NCBI RefSeq assembly: GCF_025699295.1
Contig: NZ_JAILWB010000014.1
Span: forward strand, 62,001-126,000
Origin: Hydrogenophaga sp.
GTDB taxonomy: Bacteria > Pseudomonadota > Gammaproteobacteria > Burkholderiales > Burkholderiaceae_C
DNA: 64,000 bases
Direction: 5' to 3'
The position numbers were made by a program, and so were the translations under genes. Every line of letters begins with the position of its first letter. Position 1 is the stretch's first letter. The notes beneath the pieces are model-generated. The model did no database searches. It was not told where the DNA came from and saw nothing but the letters and a program-made list of their open reading frames with translations. Below, piece by piece: positions 46,641-57,336 of the stretch.

Positions 46641-48344
46641 ATGAACGCCTACCTGCCCCAGCCCGAACGCCACGCCCACATCCTGTTCGGCGTGCTGCGC
46701 GCGCACGAGCGCCTGGCCGAACTGCCCGCGCTGGCCGAGCACGCCGACACCGCCCTGCTCACGCAGGTGATCGAAGAGGCGGGCAGGTTCGTCGGCGAGG
46801 TGGTGGCGCCCCTCAACCGCGACGGCGACGAAACCGGCGCGCAGTGGAAGGACGGGGTCGTCACCATGCCACCGGGCTTTCGCGAGTCGTACCAGGCCTT
46901 CTGGCAGGCCGGCTGGCCCTCGCTCGCCTGCGCGGTGGAAGACGGTGGCCAGGGCCTGCCCACCGTGGTGGAAGCGGTGCTGCACGAGCAGCTCAACGCC
47001 GCCAACCACGGCTGGACCATGGCACCCGGCCTGCTGCATGGCGCCTACGAATGCATTCGCCACCACGGCAGCGACACCCTGAAGGCGCGCTACCTGGAGA
47101 AGCTGGCCAGCGGCGAATGGCTCGCCACCATGTGCCTGACCGAGCCGCACGCGGGCAGCGACCTGGGCCTGGCGCGCACGAAGGCCGTGCCCTTGCCCGA
47201 CGGCCGCTTCGCGCTCAGTGGCACCAAGATCTTCATCTCGGGCGGCGAACACGACCTGAGCGACAACATCGTGCACCTGGTGCTGGCGCGCCTGCCCGAT
47301 GCGCCCCCCGGCCCCAAGGGCCTCTCGCTGTTCCTCGTGCCCAAGTTCCACGAGGACGGCACGCGCAGCGCGGTGCACTGCGAGCGCATCGAAGAGAAGA
47401 TGGGCATCCACGCCAGCCCCACCTGCGTGATGCGCTTCGACGAAGCCAGGGCCGACATCGTGGGCGAACCCGGCAAGGGCCTCAACGCCATGTTCGTGAT
47501 GATGAACGCCGCGCGCCTGCTGGTCGGCCTGCAGGGCATCGGCCTGCTCGACGCTGCCTGGCAGAAGGCCAACGCCTACGCGCAGGAACGGCGCCAGATG
47601 CGCGCGCCCGGCAGCGCGAGCAAAGCCGGCGAACCTGACGCGATTGCCCTGCACCCGGCGATGCAGCGCATCCTGCAGACCCAGCGCGCCTGGATCGACG
47701 CCGGGCGCGTGCTCGCCTACCGCACCGCGCTCGAACTCGACGCCCAGAAACACCACCCGGAAGCCTCACGGCGCGAATCGGCCGCGCGCTGGTGCAGCCT
47801 GGTCACGCCGGTGCTCAAGGCCGCCTGGACCGAACAGGCCTTCAGCGGCGCCAGCGCCTGCCTGCAGGTGTTCGGCGGCCACGGCTACGTGCGCGAGTGG
47901 GGCATCGAGCAGCACGTGCGCGACGCGCGCGTGGCCATGATCTACGAAGGCACGAACGAGATCCAGGCGATCGACCTGCTGCTGCGCAAGACCCTGCCCG
48001 ATGGCGGTGCCGCGCTGCTGGCGCTGCTGGGCGAACTCGGTACCGACCTGGCCGCCCTGCCCGGCGCCGGTCGGACGCGGGCCGCGATCGCGCGCCTTCA
48101 GAACTTCCTGCGCGACGAACTGCTGCCGCAGGCCGCCACCGAAGGCGCGCCGCCCGGGCGACCGTTCTGGCTGGCCGACGACTTCCTGCGCGCCACGGCG
48201 CTGCTGCTCATGGCCTGGGCCTGGTCGCGCATCGCGGCCGCACCTGGTGGCGACGCCACCGCCGAAGCCGCCTTCTGGCGCTGGGTCTGGCCCGAGTTCG
48301 ACATGCGCATGGCCATGATGGCCGGCACCCTGGCAACCGCCTGA
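46641..48344 (+). CDS. Acyl-CoA dehydrogenase
   Basis: A 567-residue FAD enzyme, longer than the common 380-residue type and with a C-terminal extension like DmdC/FadE-type members. FAD and substrate segments: ATMCLTEPHAGSDLGLARTK, GTKIFISGGEHDLSDN, KMGIHASPTCVM and a catalytic Glu region MIYEGTNEIQAIDLL. It may oxidise dihydro-hydroxycinnamoyl-CoA to the enoyl-CoA handled by the hydratase, as in the hca-type pathways. The gene follows the esterase by 18 bases and precedes the MarR gene by 22. Confidence 0.87.
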   Translation: MNAYLPQPERHAHILFGVLRAHERLAELPALAEHADTALLTQVIEEAGRFVGEVVAPLNRDGDETGAQWKDGVVTMPPGFRESYQAFWQAGWPSLACAVEDGGQGLPTVVEAVLHEQLNAANHGWTMAPGLLHGAYECIRHHGSDTLKARYLEKLASGEWLATMCLTEPHAGSDLGLARTKAVPLPDGRFALSGTKIFISGGEHDLSDNIVHLVLARLPDAPPGPKGLSLFLVPKFHEDGTRSAVHCERIEEKMGIHASPTCVMRFDEARADIVGEPGKGLNAMFVMMNAARLLVGLQGIGLLDAAWQKANAYAQERRQMRAPGSASKAGEPDAIALHPAMQRILQTQRAWIDAGRVLAYRTALELDAQKHHPEASRRESAARWCSLVTPVLKAAWTEQAFSGASACLQVFGGHGYVREWGIEQHVRDARVAMIYEGTNEIQAIDLLLRKTLPDGGAALLALLGELGTDLAALPGAGRTRAAIARLQNFLRDELLPQAATEGAPPGRPFWLADDFLRATALLLMAWAWSRIAAAPGGDATAEAAFWRWVWPEFDMRMAMMAGTLATA

Positions 48345-48366
48345 ACCGCCACGCTATGCTCTGAAC

Positions 48367-48891
48367 ATGCCCGAGACCTCGACCGCCAACGCCCTGCGCC
48401 GCCCGCGCGCGGCCCGCAAGAACGACGGCGCCGACACTTCCTCTGGCGCCACCAGCGGTGCGCCCGAGGTCGACACCGCCTACCTGGAAACCCTGCTGGG
48501 CTACAACGCGCGGCGTGCGGCGCTGTCGGTCATCACCGTGTTCCTGCGCCGCATGGAGCCCTTCGGCCTGCGCCCTGTTGACTTCTCCGTGCTCTCGGTG
48601 GTGGCGCACAACCCGGGCATCACATCGCGCCAGATCTGCGCCGCGCTCGACATCCTGCCACCCAACCTGGTGGGCCTGGTCAAGGGCCTGCACAAACGCG
48701 GCCTGGTGCTGCGCAAGCCCCACCCCACCGACCGGCGCGCGCAAGGCCTGCACCTCTCGGCCGCCGGCCAGCGCCTGTACCGTGAGGCCCAGGCCACCGC
48801 CACCATGCTCGAACACGAGGTCTCGGGCCGGCTCTCGCCCGAGGAGCTGCAGGTCCTCATCGGGCTGCTGCGCAAGGTGTACCGCCCGTAG
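48367..48891 (+). CDS. MarR-family regulator of hydroxycinnamate genes (probable)
   Basis: A 174-residue winged-helix regulator. It has a disordered Ala/Arg-rich N-terminus, the dimer helix, then FSVLSVVAHNPGITSRQIC, ALDILPPNLVGLVKGLHKRG as recognition helix, and the wing LVLRKPHPTDRRAQGLHL with the DR-x-R pattern. MarR proteins in hydroxycinnamate operons (HcaR, FerR, CouR) release DNA on binding the CoA thioester. It ends the long rightward gene run that starts at 34462, whose promoter carries a MarR-size palindrome. Confidence 0.88.
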   Translation: MPETSTANALRRPRAARKNDGADTSSGATSGAPEVDTAYLETLLGYNARRAALSVITVFLRRMEPFGLRPVDFSVLSVVAHNPGITSRQICAALDILPPNLVGLVKGLHKRGLVLRKPHPTDRRAQGLHLSAAGQRLYREAQATATMLEHEVSGRLSPEELQVLIGLLRKVYRP

Positions 48892-49043
48892 GCCGCCCGG
48901 GCCGCCCCGGCAATCCGGGTAAATCCGTAGCCTTGGTCTTTGCGCCACATTGCTGCAATGCACGCAGCTAGCAAACTGGTAGCGCGCGACGTTCCTGCCT
49001 ATAGTGGAAATGCCCGGAACAGGGCCGACCCAGGAGACAGCGC

Positions 49044-49385
49044 ATGAGTGCCAAGGACAATGCCGCCGTGATGCAGCTCTTCGACCTGCTGGAATCGCGC
49101 TACGCCATGCGCGTGATCTGGGCCCTGAGCGACGGCCACCCCCAGACCTTCCGCCTGCTGCAGGACAGCGTGGGCGGCGTCACGCCCAATACCCTGAACA
49201 CCCGCATCAAGGAGCTGCGCGCGGCCCGTCTGGTCGACCACGGCGGCCAGGGCTACCGCCTGACCACCCAGGGCGCCGAGCTGGCGCGCCGCCTGGCCGA
49301 AGTGCAGCAGTTCGCGGGCAAGTGGTCGCACCAGCAGGCGCGCGTGGCAGCCGGCCAGCCGAGCCCGCGCCCCGCCGGGACTTAG
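49044..49385 (+). CDS. HxlR-type winged-helix regulator
   Basis: A 113-residue small DNA-binding protein: MQLFDLLESRYAMRVIWAL, QDSVGGVTPNTLNTRIKELR and LVDHGGQGYRLTTQGAELAR. These are the helix-turn-helix and wing of HxlR/MarR-like one-domain regulators. It lacks the usual N-terminal Cys of redox-sensing HxlR proteins. A -10-like TATAGT (49000-49005) precedes it. The target is unknown; it lies alone between the MarR gene and the heat-shock operon. Confidence 0.75.
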   Translation: MSAKDNAAVMQLFDLLESRYAMRVIWALSDGHPQTFRLLQDSVGGVTPNTLNTRIKELRAARLVDHGGQGYRLTTQGAELARRLAEVQQFAGKWSHQQARVAAGQPSPRPAGT

Positions 49386-49475
49386 AATCACCCCCCGGGG
49401 CCCACCTGCCCCGCTCCGGGCCGATCGCCGCTCACAGCGCCGGCACCTCCCTGGTGGTCAATCGCCACCCACCCC

Positions 49476-49503
49476 CTTGAATCCGCAGCCACAGGCCCCA
49501 ACT
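49476..49503 (+). promoter_or_regulatory. Sigma-32 (heat-shock) promoter of grpE-dnaK-dnaJ
   Basis: CTTGAA (49476-49481), a 14-base spacer, then CCCCAACT (49496-49503) match the heat-shock consensus CTTGAA-N13-17-CCCCATNT closely. It lies about 50 bases before the grpE start at 49553. The gene context makes it convincing. Confidence 0.8.
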
Positions 49504-49552
49504 GTCGCGCATGGCCTCCGCTGGCCCTTGTTTTCACGTACTTCAACTACCC

Positions 49553-50113
49553 ATGAGCCAGACGCCTGACCACAACAACCCGCCCGACCCGAACACGCCC
49601 GCCAGCCCGGAGGAGACCCTGGCGGCCGAAGCGGCCAATGAGGCCGACGCCCTGGCAGCCCTGACCCAGGAGCTCGCCACGCTCAAGGCACAGAACACCG
49701 ACCTGGCCGATCAGTTCCTGCGCGCCAAGGCCGAGGCGGAAAACGCGCGCCGCCGCGCCGAGGAAGAGGTCAGCAAGGCGCGCAAGTTCGCGGTGGAGAG
49801 CTTTGCCGACAGCCTGCTGGCCGTGGCCGACAGCCTTGAGGCCGGCCTGTCCATCCAGGAAGCCACGCGCGAGCAGTTGCGCGAAGGCTCTGAAGCCACG
49901 CTCAAGCAGCTCAAGAGCGCGCTGGAGCGCCACAAGGTGCTGGAGATCAGCCCGGCGCCGTCCACGAAGTTCGACCCCCACCAGCACCAGGCCATCAGCG
50001 TGGTGCCGGCGGACCAGGAGGCCAACACCGTGGTGACGGTGCTGCAAAAGGGATACCTCATCGCCGACCGCGTGCTGCGCCCGGCCCTGGTGACGGTGGC
50101 CGCGCCGAAATGA
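49553..50113 (+). CDS. grpE: Nucleotide exchange factor GrpE
   Basis: A 186-residue cofactor that releases ADP from DnaK. The N-terminus is a disordered Pro/Asn-rich tail, then a long coiled coil ([20 protein letters not shown], then [18 protein letters not shown]) and the four-helix and beta domain ending [23 protein letters not shown], the GrpE signature. The start at 49553 gives MSQTPDHN; an in-frame ATG at 49511 is too close to the promoter. It is the first gene behind the heat-shock promoter, upstream of dnaK. Confidence 0.95.
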   Translation: MSQTPDHNNPPDPNTPASPEETLAAEAANEADALAALTQELATLKAQNTDLADQFLRAKAEAENARRRAEEEVSKARKFAVESFADSLLAVADSLEAGLSIQEATREQLREGSEATLKQLKSALERHKVLEISPAPSTKFDPHQHQAISVVPADQEANTVVTVLQKGYLIADRVLRPALVTVAAPK

Positions 50114-50142
50114 CGGCGCGGCGGCCTTGAAATACCCACCAG

Positions 50143-50151
50143 TTATCCACA
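50143..50151 (+). promoter_or_regulatory. Perfect DnaA-box-like 9-mer upstream of dnaK
   Basis: TTATCCACA, the consensus DnaA box, lies 52 bases before the dnaK start in the grpE-dnaK spacer. One copy alone could be chance. No cluster of boxes or origin-like AT-rich region was seen. Confidence 0.35.
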
Positions 50152-50202
50152 CCTTCCCCACATCGTTTTTCACATCTTCATTTTTCGCATCGGAGCAACA
50201 AC

Positions 50203-52140
<1,938 letters not shown>

Positions 52141-52169
52141 TCGAGGTTGATCCGCTTTTGACGATCATT

Positions 52170-52200
52170 CGCCGCGCCGGGGCAACCTGACGCGGCGTTT
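52170..52200 (+). terminator. Weak hairpin between dnaK and dnaJ
   Basis: CGCCGCG (52170-52176) and CGCGGCG (52191-52197) form a 7-bp stem with a 14-nt loop, followed by TTTGTGTT. The large loop and short T-run suggest a partial terminator or stability element that lowers dnaJ relative to dnaK. Confidence 0.5.
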
Positions 52201-52226
52201 GTGTTCCAACCGAACCGCTAGAGACC

Positions 52227-53360
52227 ATGGCTAAACGCGATTTTTACGAAGTGCTGGGTGTGCCCAAGAACGCCTCGGACGAGGAAGTCAAGAAGGCGTA
52301 TCGCAAGCTCGCGATGAAGCACCACCCGGACCGCAACCAGGGCGACGCTGCCAAGGCGGCCGAAGAGAAGTTCAAGGAGGCCAAGGAAGCCTACGAGATG
52401 CTGTCCGACCCGCAGAAGAAGGCCGCCTACGACCAGTACGGCCACGCTGGCGTGGACCCGAACATGCGCGGCGGCCCCGCTGGCGCCGATGGCTTCGGCG
52501 GCTTCTCCGAGTCCTTCGGCGACATCTTCGGCGACATCTTCGGCGGCGCGCGCGGCCAGCGCGGCGGCCGCCAGGTGTACCGCGGCGCGGACCTCTCCTA
52601 CGCGATGGAAATCTCGCTGGAAGAAGCGGCCGCCGGCAAGGAAACGCAGATCCGCATTCCCTCGTGGGACAACTGCGAAACCTGCTCGGGCACCGGCGCC
52701 AAGCCCGGCACCAGCGTCAAGACCTGCCCCACCTGCCATGGCCAGGGCGCGGTGCAGATGCGCCAGGGCTTCTTCAGCGTGCAGCAGACCTGCCCGCAAT
52801 GCCACGGCAGCGGCAAGATCATCCCCGAACCCTGCACCACCTGCCACGGCCAGGGCAAGCTCAAGAAGCAGAAGACGCTGGAGATCAAGATCCCCGCCGG
52901 CATCGACGACGGCCAGCGCATCCGCAGCACCGGCAACGGCGAACCTGGCCAGAACGGGGGCCCCTCGGGCGACCTCTACATCGAGGTGCGGCTGCGCAAG
53001 CACGACATCTTCGAGCGTGAGGGCGACGACCTGCACTGCCAGGTTCCCGTGAGCATGACGATTGCCGCGCTCGGTGGCGAGATCGACGTGCCCACGCTGC
53101 AGGGCAAGGCCACCATCGACCTGCCCGAAGGCACGCAAAGCGGCAAGACCTTCCGCCTGCGCGGCAAGGGCGTCAAGGGCGTGCGCAGCAGCTACCCCGG
53201 CGACCTGTACTGCCATGTGGCCGTGGAAACCCCGATCAAGCTCACCGAGCACCAGCGCAAGTTGCTGAAGGAGCTGGATGAGTCGTTCAGGAAGAGCGGT
53301 CACAAGCACAGCCCGAACGACAAGGGCTGGTTCGAAAAGGCGAAGTCGTTCTTCAGCTGA
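52227..53360 (+). CDS. dnaJ: Co-chaperone DnaJ (Hsp40)
   Basis: A 377-residue type I J-protein. The J domain (residues 1-75) has the HPD triad in [11 protein letters not shown] Gly/Phe-rich region ([13 protein letters not shown]) follows, then four zinc-binding repeats ([40 protein letters not shown]) and the C-terminal substrate-binding domain. It stimulates DnaK ATPase and delivers clients. It is the last gene of the heat-shock operon and is followed by a strong terminator. Confidence 0.98.
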   Translation: MAKRDFYEVLGVPKNASDEEVKKAYRKLAMKHHPDRNQGDAAKAAEEKFKEAKEAYEMLSDPQKKAAYDQYGHAGVDPNMRGGPAGADGFGGFSESFGDIFGDIFGGARGQRGGRQVYRGADLSYAMEISLEEAAAGKETQIRIPSWDNCETCSGTGAKPGTSVKTCPTCHGQGAVQMRQGFFSVQQTCPQCHGSGKIIPEPCTTCHGQGKLKKQKTLEIKIPAGIDDGQRIRSTGNGEPGQNGGPSGDLYIEVRLRKHDIFEREGDDLHCQVPVSMTIAALGGEIDVPTLQGKATIDLPEGTQSGKTFRLRGKGVKGVRSSYPGDLYCHVAVETPIKLTEHQRKLLKELDESFRKSGHKHSPNDKGWFEKAKSFFS

Positions 53361-53383
53361 TCGGGCACGTCTCAAAAAAAATG

Positions 53384-53408
53384 GCGACGCTACAGCGTCG
53401 CTTTTTTT
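53384..53408. terminator. Terminator after dnaJ, bidirectional
   Basis: Stem GCGACGC (53384-53390) / GCGTCGC (53395-53401), loop TACA, then seven T residues (53402-53408). An A-run (53374-53381) on the other side makes it work for the convergent acetyltransferase gene too. Confidence 0.92.
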
Positions 53409-53432
53409 ATGGAAGCCCGACCGTTGCAGGGG

Positions 53433-53864
53433 TCAGTCTTCGCTCAGGTAGCCCCGCTCCAGTTGTTGCTGCGGGTTCTCGAAGATCGCCATGGCCGTCT
53501 TCATGCGCAGGAAGCCGAACTTCCGATAAAACGGCTCTTTGCCCGGCACCGCGTAAAGGAGGATTTTCCGGTGTCCACGCGATGCCGCCACCAGCCTGTT
53601 GATGATCTCCCTTCCAAGGCCGGTTCCCTGGTGGCTGGGCAGAACCGCCACATCACAGATGTACGAGCAATCCGCTCCATCGGCGAGAGCCCTTCCGACG
53701 CCAACCAGGCGCCCTCCGTCGTAGGCGAAGCAACGGAACATGCTGTTGGAGAAAACCGTCTTGAGCCAGTCGGGGCTCTTGTTGCCAAGGGGTGCCGCCA
53801 GGTAGAGGGCGGACAACTCCTCCCAATCCAGCGTGTCAAGTGATTCGGACCAGCGAACGGACAT
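53433..53864 (-). CDS. GNAT-family N-acetyltransferase
   Basis: A 143-residue acetyl-CoA-dependent acyltransferase. The core strands and the acetyl-CoA loop CDVAVLPSHQGTGLGREIIN (motif Q/R-x-x-G-x-G) are clear, and the final FYRKFGFLRMKTAMAIFE is the usual GNAT C-terminal strand pattern. The start at 53864 (MSVRWSES) was chosen; the upstream in-frame region is non-coding. It is alone, convergent with dnaJ. The substrate is unknown. Confidence 0.85.
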   Translation of the reverse strand: MSVRWSESLDTLDWEELSALYLAAPLGNKSPDWLKTVFSNSMFRCFAYDGGRLVGVGRALADGADCSYICDVAVLPSHQGTGLGREIINRLVAASRGHRKILLYAVPGKEPFYRKFGFLRMKTAMAIFENPQQQLERGYLSED

Positions 53865-53974
53865 GGCTTCTCCCCATGGAAGCGGATGTTTGAAACAGGC
53901 GGTGCAGGGCGCGAAGCTGATGGTACAGGCCCTACCGAGCGAGACGCGCACGGGCGGCGCGTAAGATCGGCCGC

Positions 53975-55339
53975 ATGAGCGTTCGCATCCGATTCCTCGG
54001 CGGGGCCGGCACCGTCACCGGCTCCAAGTATCTGGTCGAACACGAAGACCAGAGCCTGCTGGTCGACTGCGGCCTGTTCCAGGGCTACAAGCAGCTTCGC
54101 CTGCGCAACCGCGACCCGTTGCCGGTGCTGCCCAACCACATCGGCGCGGTGCTGCTCACGCACGCCCACCTGGACCACAGCGGCTACCTGCCACTGCTGG
54201 CGCGCGAGGGTTTCCACGGCAAGGTGTGGGTCACGCCAGCCACGCGCGACCTGGCGGCCATCCTGTTGCCAGACAGCGGCCACATCCAGGAAGAAGACGC
54301 GGCTTTCGCCAACCGCAAGGGTTTCTCGAAACACGCACCCGCGCTGCCGCTCTACACCGAGAGCGACGCGCTGCAAAGCCTCAAGCTGCTGCGCACGGTG
54401 CCCATGCAACAGGCCTTCGAGCCGCTGCGTGGCTGGAGCGCGCGCTTCTCCGGTGCGGGCCATATCCTGGGCGCGGCGAGTGTGCTGCTGGAGGTGGGCG
54501 GGCGGCGCATCCTGTTCTCGGGCGACCTCGGCCGACCCGACGATGCCCTCATGCTCGCCCCCGAGCCGCCCCCGGCGGCCGACGTGGTGGTCTGCGAATC
54601 CACCTACGGCGACCGCGAGCACCCTGAAGAGGACGTGCTTGCCGAACTCGGCCCGGCGCTTCAGCGCGTGGCCGCGCGCGGCGGCACGGCGGTGGTGCCG
54701 GTGTTCGCGGTCGGCCGCGCGCAGGCCCTGCTGCACGCCATCGCGCAGCTCAAGGCCTCGGGCAACCTGCCGCACGGCCTGCCGGTCTACCTCGACAGCC
54801 CCATGGCCATCCACAGCACGGAGCTGTTCGCGCGACACCTCGGCGAGCACCGCCTGAGCGCCGCTCAGTGCCGCGACATGGAGCAGGTCGCGCACATGAC
54901 GCGCAGCGTGGACGAGTCCAAGGCCATCGCGCGCCAGCATGGCCCCAAGGTGATCCTGTCGGCCAGCGGCATGGCCACGGGGGGGCGCGTGCTGCACCAC
55001 CTGGTGCAGTACCTCGGCGACCACCGCAACATGGTGCTGCTCACCGGCTATCAGGCCCCCGGCACGCGCGGCGCCACGCTGGCCCGCGGCGGCACGCAGT
55101 TGCGCATCCACGGGCAGGACTGGCCGGTGCGCGCCGAGGTCGTGCAACTGGCGTCGGCCTCGGCCCATGCCGACGCCAGCCAGCTTCTGGGCTGGCTGCG
55201 CTCAATGCCCCGGGCGCCGGTGCGCGTGTTCGTCACGCACGGCGACATGGAGGCCTCCGATGCGCTGCGCCACCGCATCGAGGCCGAACTGCGCTGGCGT
55301 GCCCTGGTGCCCGAACATGGCAGCACCTGGGCCGCGTGA
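53975..55339 (+). CDS. Beta-CASP metallo-beta-lactamase-fold RNA-processing-type hydrolase
   Basis: A 454-residue zinc hydrolase. The HxHxDH motif is His63-x-His65-x-Asp67-His68 in LTHAHLDHSGYLP. Later motifs are CESTYGDREH, the beta-CASP segment with VVPVFAVGRAQALL, SASGMATGGRVLHHL and the RMBL-type VFVTHGDMEASDALRHRIEAE at the end. This layout matches bacterial homologues of CPSF-73/YsgG-type RNA nucleases. The exact RNA target is unknown. The gene starts divergently from the acetyltransferase. Confidence 0.87.
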   Translation: MSVRIRFLGGAGTVTGSKYLVEHEDQSLLVDCGLFQGYKQLRLRNRDPLPVLPNHIGAVLLTHAHLDHSGYLPLLAREGFHGKVWVTPATRDLAAILLPDSGHIQEEDAAFANRKGFSKHAPALPLYTESDALQSLKLLRTVPMQQAFEPLRGWSARFSGAGHILGAASVLLEVGGRRILFSGDLGRPDDALMLAPEPPPAADVVVCESTYGDREHPEEDVLAELGPALQRVAARGGTAVVPVFAVGRAQALLHAIAQLKASGNLPHGLPVYLDSPMAIHSTELFARHLGEHRLSAAQCRDMEQVAHMTRSVDESKAIARQHGPKVILSASGMATGGRVLHHLVQYLGDHRNMVLLTGYQAPGTRGATLARGGTQLRIHGQDWPVRAEVVQLASASAHADASQLLGWLRSMPRAPVRVFVTHGDMEASDALRHRIEAELRWRALVPEHGSTWAA

Positions 55340-55438
55340 ACATCTGCACACACAGCCGACGGAACGTATCGCACCCGCCCGACTCCGAGTCGGGACACGG
55401 CACCGACTTTCCGGTGCGCCCCCCATGACCGAACCCCG

Positions 55439-56644
55439 ATGACCTTGTTGCGCTCCCCCCTGCTCCTGACCACTGTCCTGCTCGTGTGCGCACCTGCCTG
55501 GGCACAGGCGCCGGCCACCAACCCCGGGTTCGAAACCTGCCTGAACGCCTTGCGCGCACCCGCCAGCGCCGCGGGCGTGCGCGACGCCGCGTTCACGCAG
55601 TTCACCCAGGGCCTGGTGCCCGACATGTCGGTGATCGACAAGCTCAACTTCCAGCCCGAGTTCCGCACCGCGATCTGGGACTACCTCGCGGGCCTCGTCG
55701 ACGAGCAGCGCGTCAACGAAGGACTGGCCCGGCTGGCGCAGCATGCCGACACCCTGGCGCGCGTGCAGGAACGTTACGGCGTCGACCCGGCCACGGTGGT
55801 CGCGGTCTGGGGCGTGGAGAGCAACTACGGCCAGACCTTCGGCTCCTCGCCACTGGTGCAGTCGCTGGGCACGCTGTCGTGCTACGGGCGCCGCCAGGGC
55901 TACTTCCGCACCGAGCTGTTCGCGGCGCTGCGCATCCTGCAGGCCGGGCACATCGCGCCCGAGCGGTTGGTGGGCTCGTGGGCCGGCGCGTTCGGGCACA
56001 CGCAGTTCATGCCCAGCACCTTCGAGCGTCTGGCGGTGGACTTCGACGGCGACGGCCGTGCCGACCTGATGGACAGCGCACCCGATGCGCTGGCATCGAC
56101 GGCCAACTATCTGGCCCGCGCCGGCTGGCAGAGCGACCAGCCCTGGGGCTTCGAGGTCAAACTGCCACGCGGTTTCAACACCAGTGCCGAAGGACGGCGC
56201 ACCAAGCGCACCATGGGCGACTGGGCCGCGCGTGGCGTCACGCGCGTCGACGGCACGCCACTGCCCACCGGCACGGGCGCGGCCGGCCTGCTCACGCCGG
56301 CCGGCGTGCCCGGCCCGGCCTTCCTGGTGCTGCGCAACTTCGACGCGATCTACAGCTACAACGCGTCCGAGAGCTACGGCCTCGCCATCGCGCACCTGGC
56401 CGACCGCCTGCGCGGCGGCGGCCCCTTCGTCACGCCCTGGCCCACCGACGACCCGGGCCTCTCGCGCGCCGAACGCCGCGAACTGCAGACGCTGCTGATC
56501 CTGCGCGGCCATGACATCGGGGAGGTCGACGGCATGCTGGGCGAGCGCAGTCGCGTGGCGATCCGCGCCGAGCAGCAGCGCCTGGGACAGGAGCCCAGCG
56601 GGCGCGGCGGGCAGAAGCTGCTGAAGGCGCTGCGCGGCGGCTGA
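55439..56644 (+). CDS. MltB-like lytic murein transglycosylase
   Basis: A 401-residue periplasmic enzyme that cuts peptidoglycan glycan strands to anhydro ends. A signal peptide ends APAWAQA, without a lipobox Cys, so it is soluble rather than lipidated. The SLT-type-2 domain has the catalytic Glu127 in VAVWGVESNYGQTFG and AGAFGHTQFMPSTFER. A C-terminal peptidoglycan-binding helical repeat (LQTLLILRGHDIGEVDGMLG) is fused on. It has the same layout as MltB-family proteins of betaproteobacteria. Confidence 0.9.
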   Translation: MTLLRSPLLLTTVLLVCAPAWAQAPATNPGFETCLNALRAPASAAGVRDAAFTQFTQGLVPDMSVIDKLNFQPEFRTAIWDYLAGLVDEQRVNEGLARLAQHADTLARVQERYGVDPATVVAVWGVESNYGQTFGSSPLVQSLGTLSCYGRRQGYFRTELFAALRILQAGHIAPERLVGSWAGAFGHTQFMPSTFERLAVDFDGDGRADLMDSAPDALASTANYLARAGWQSDQPWGFEVKLPRGFNTSAEGRRTKRTMGDWAARGVTRVDGTPLPTGTGAAGLLTPAGVPGPAFLVLRNFDAIYSYNASESYGLAIAHLADRLRGGGPFVTPWPTDDPGLSRAERRELQTLLILRGHDIGEVDGMLGERSRVAIRAEQQRLGQEPSGRGGQKLLKALRGG

Positions 56645-56742
56645 GGCGCGCGCTGGCAGGGCTGAAGCAGCGGCACGGCACCCAAAGCTTCAAGCGGATC
56701 GCGTCAGATTTTGACCTTGCGCCGTCGGCTACAGTCTCGCCG

Positions 56743-57336
56743 ATGAAGCTTCTGCTGATCGACGACCATCCGCTTTTCAGCGTGGGGTTTGCCCATGCGC
56801 TGGGCCAGGTGGCATCCGGCGTCGAGGTGCTCACCGCACCGACCATCCAGGATGGGCTGAACCAGGCGGCGGCCTGGCCGGGCCTGGACATCGTGCTGAT
56901 CGACTACCGTCTGGGCGACACCGACGGCCTGGCAGGGCTGCGGCGTTTCGGCGAGCGCTTCCCCCTGGTCGCGCGCGTGCTGATCTCCGGCGATGAAGAC
57001 CCGGCGCTGGCGCAGCGGGCGCGTGCGGCCGGCGCCAGCGGCTTCCTGGGCAAGTCGGCATCCATCGCGGCGCTGCTGGCGGCGCTGCAGCGCGTGGCCA
57101 GCGGCGACGTGGTGTTCGACGATGCGGCCCTGCGCGTCTGCAGGGCGGGGGCCACCGCGCGCCAGATGGAGGTGCTGACCCTGGTGGCCCAGGGCCAGCC
57201 CAACAAGCGCATCGCGCTCGAGCTGGGCATTGCCGAGCGCACGGTGAAGCTGCACGTCACCGCCTTGCTCGATGCGCTGGGTGCACGCAACCGCACCCAT
57301 CTGCTGGTGCGCGCGCGCGAGCAGGGGTTGTTGTAG
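56743..57336 (+). CDS. NarL/FixJ-family response regulator
   Basis: A 197-residue two-domain regulator. Receiver domain with DD at 7-8, phosphoacceptor Asp54 in IVLIDYRLGDTDG, and Lys in GASGFLGKSAS. LuxR-type helix-turn-helix output domain with QMEVLTLVAQGQPNKRIALE and AERTVKLHVTALLDALG. Its stop codon is directly followed by the hybrid kinase ATG with no gap, so the two form one operon. A hydrophobic start without a signal fits a cytosolic regulator. Confidence 0.92.
   Translation: MKLLLIDDHPLFSVGFAHALGQVASGVEVLTAPTIQDGLNQAAAWPGLDIVLIDYRLGDTDGLAGLRRFGERFPLVARVLISGDEDPALAQRARAAGASGFLGKSASIAALLAALQRVASGDVVFDDAALRVCRAGATARQMEVLTLVAQGQPNKRIALELGIAERTVKLHVTALLDALGARNRTHLLVRAREQGLL

Noticed and set aside
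50143..50151. Replication origin near dnaK based on a DnaA box
   Set aside because: Only one box was seen, with no AT-rich unwinding region or dnaA/dnaN genes nearby.
50130..50170. Sigma-32 promoter directly upstream of dnaK
   Set aside because: CTTGAAA is present, but the next CCCCACAT lies about 23 bases away, outside the usual 13-17 base spacing.
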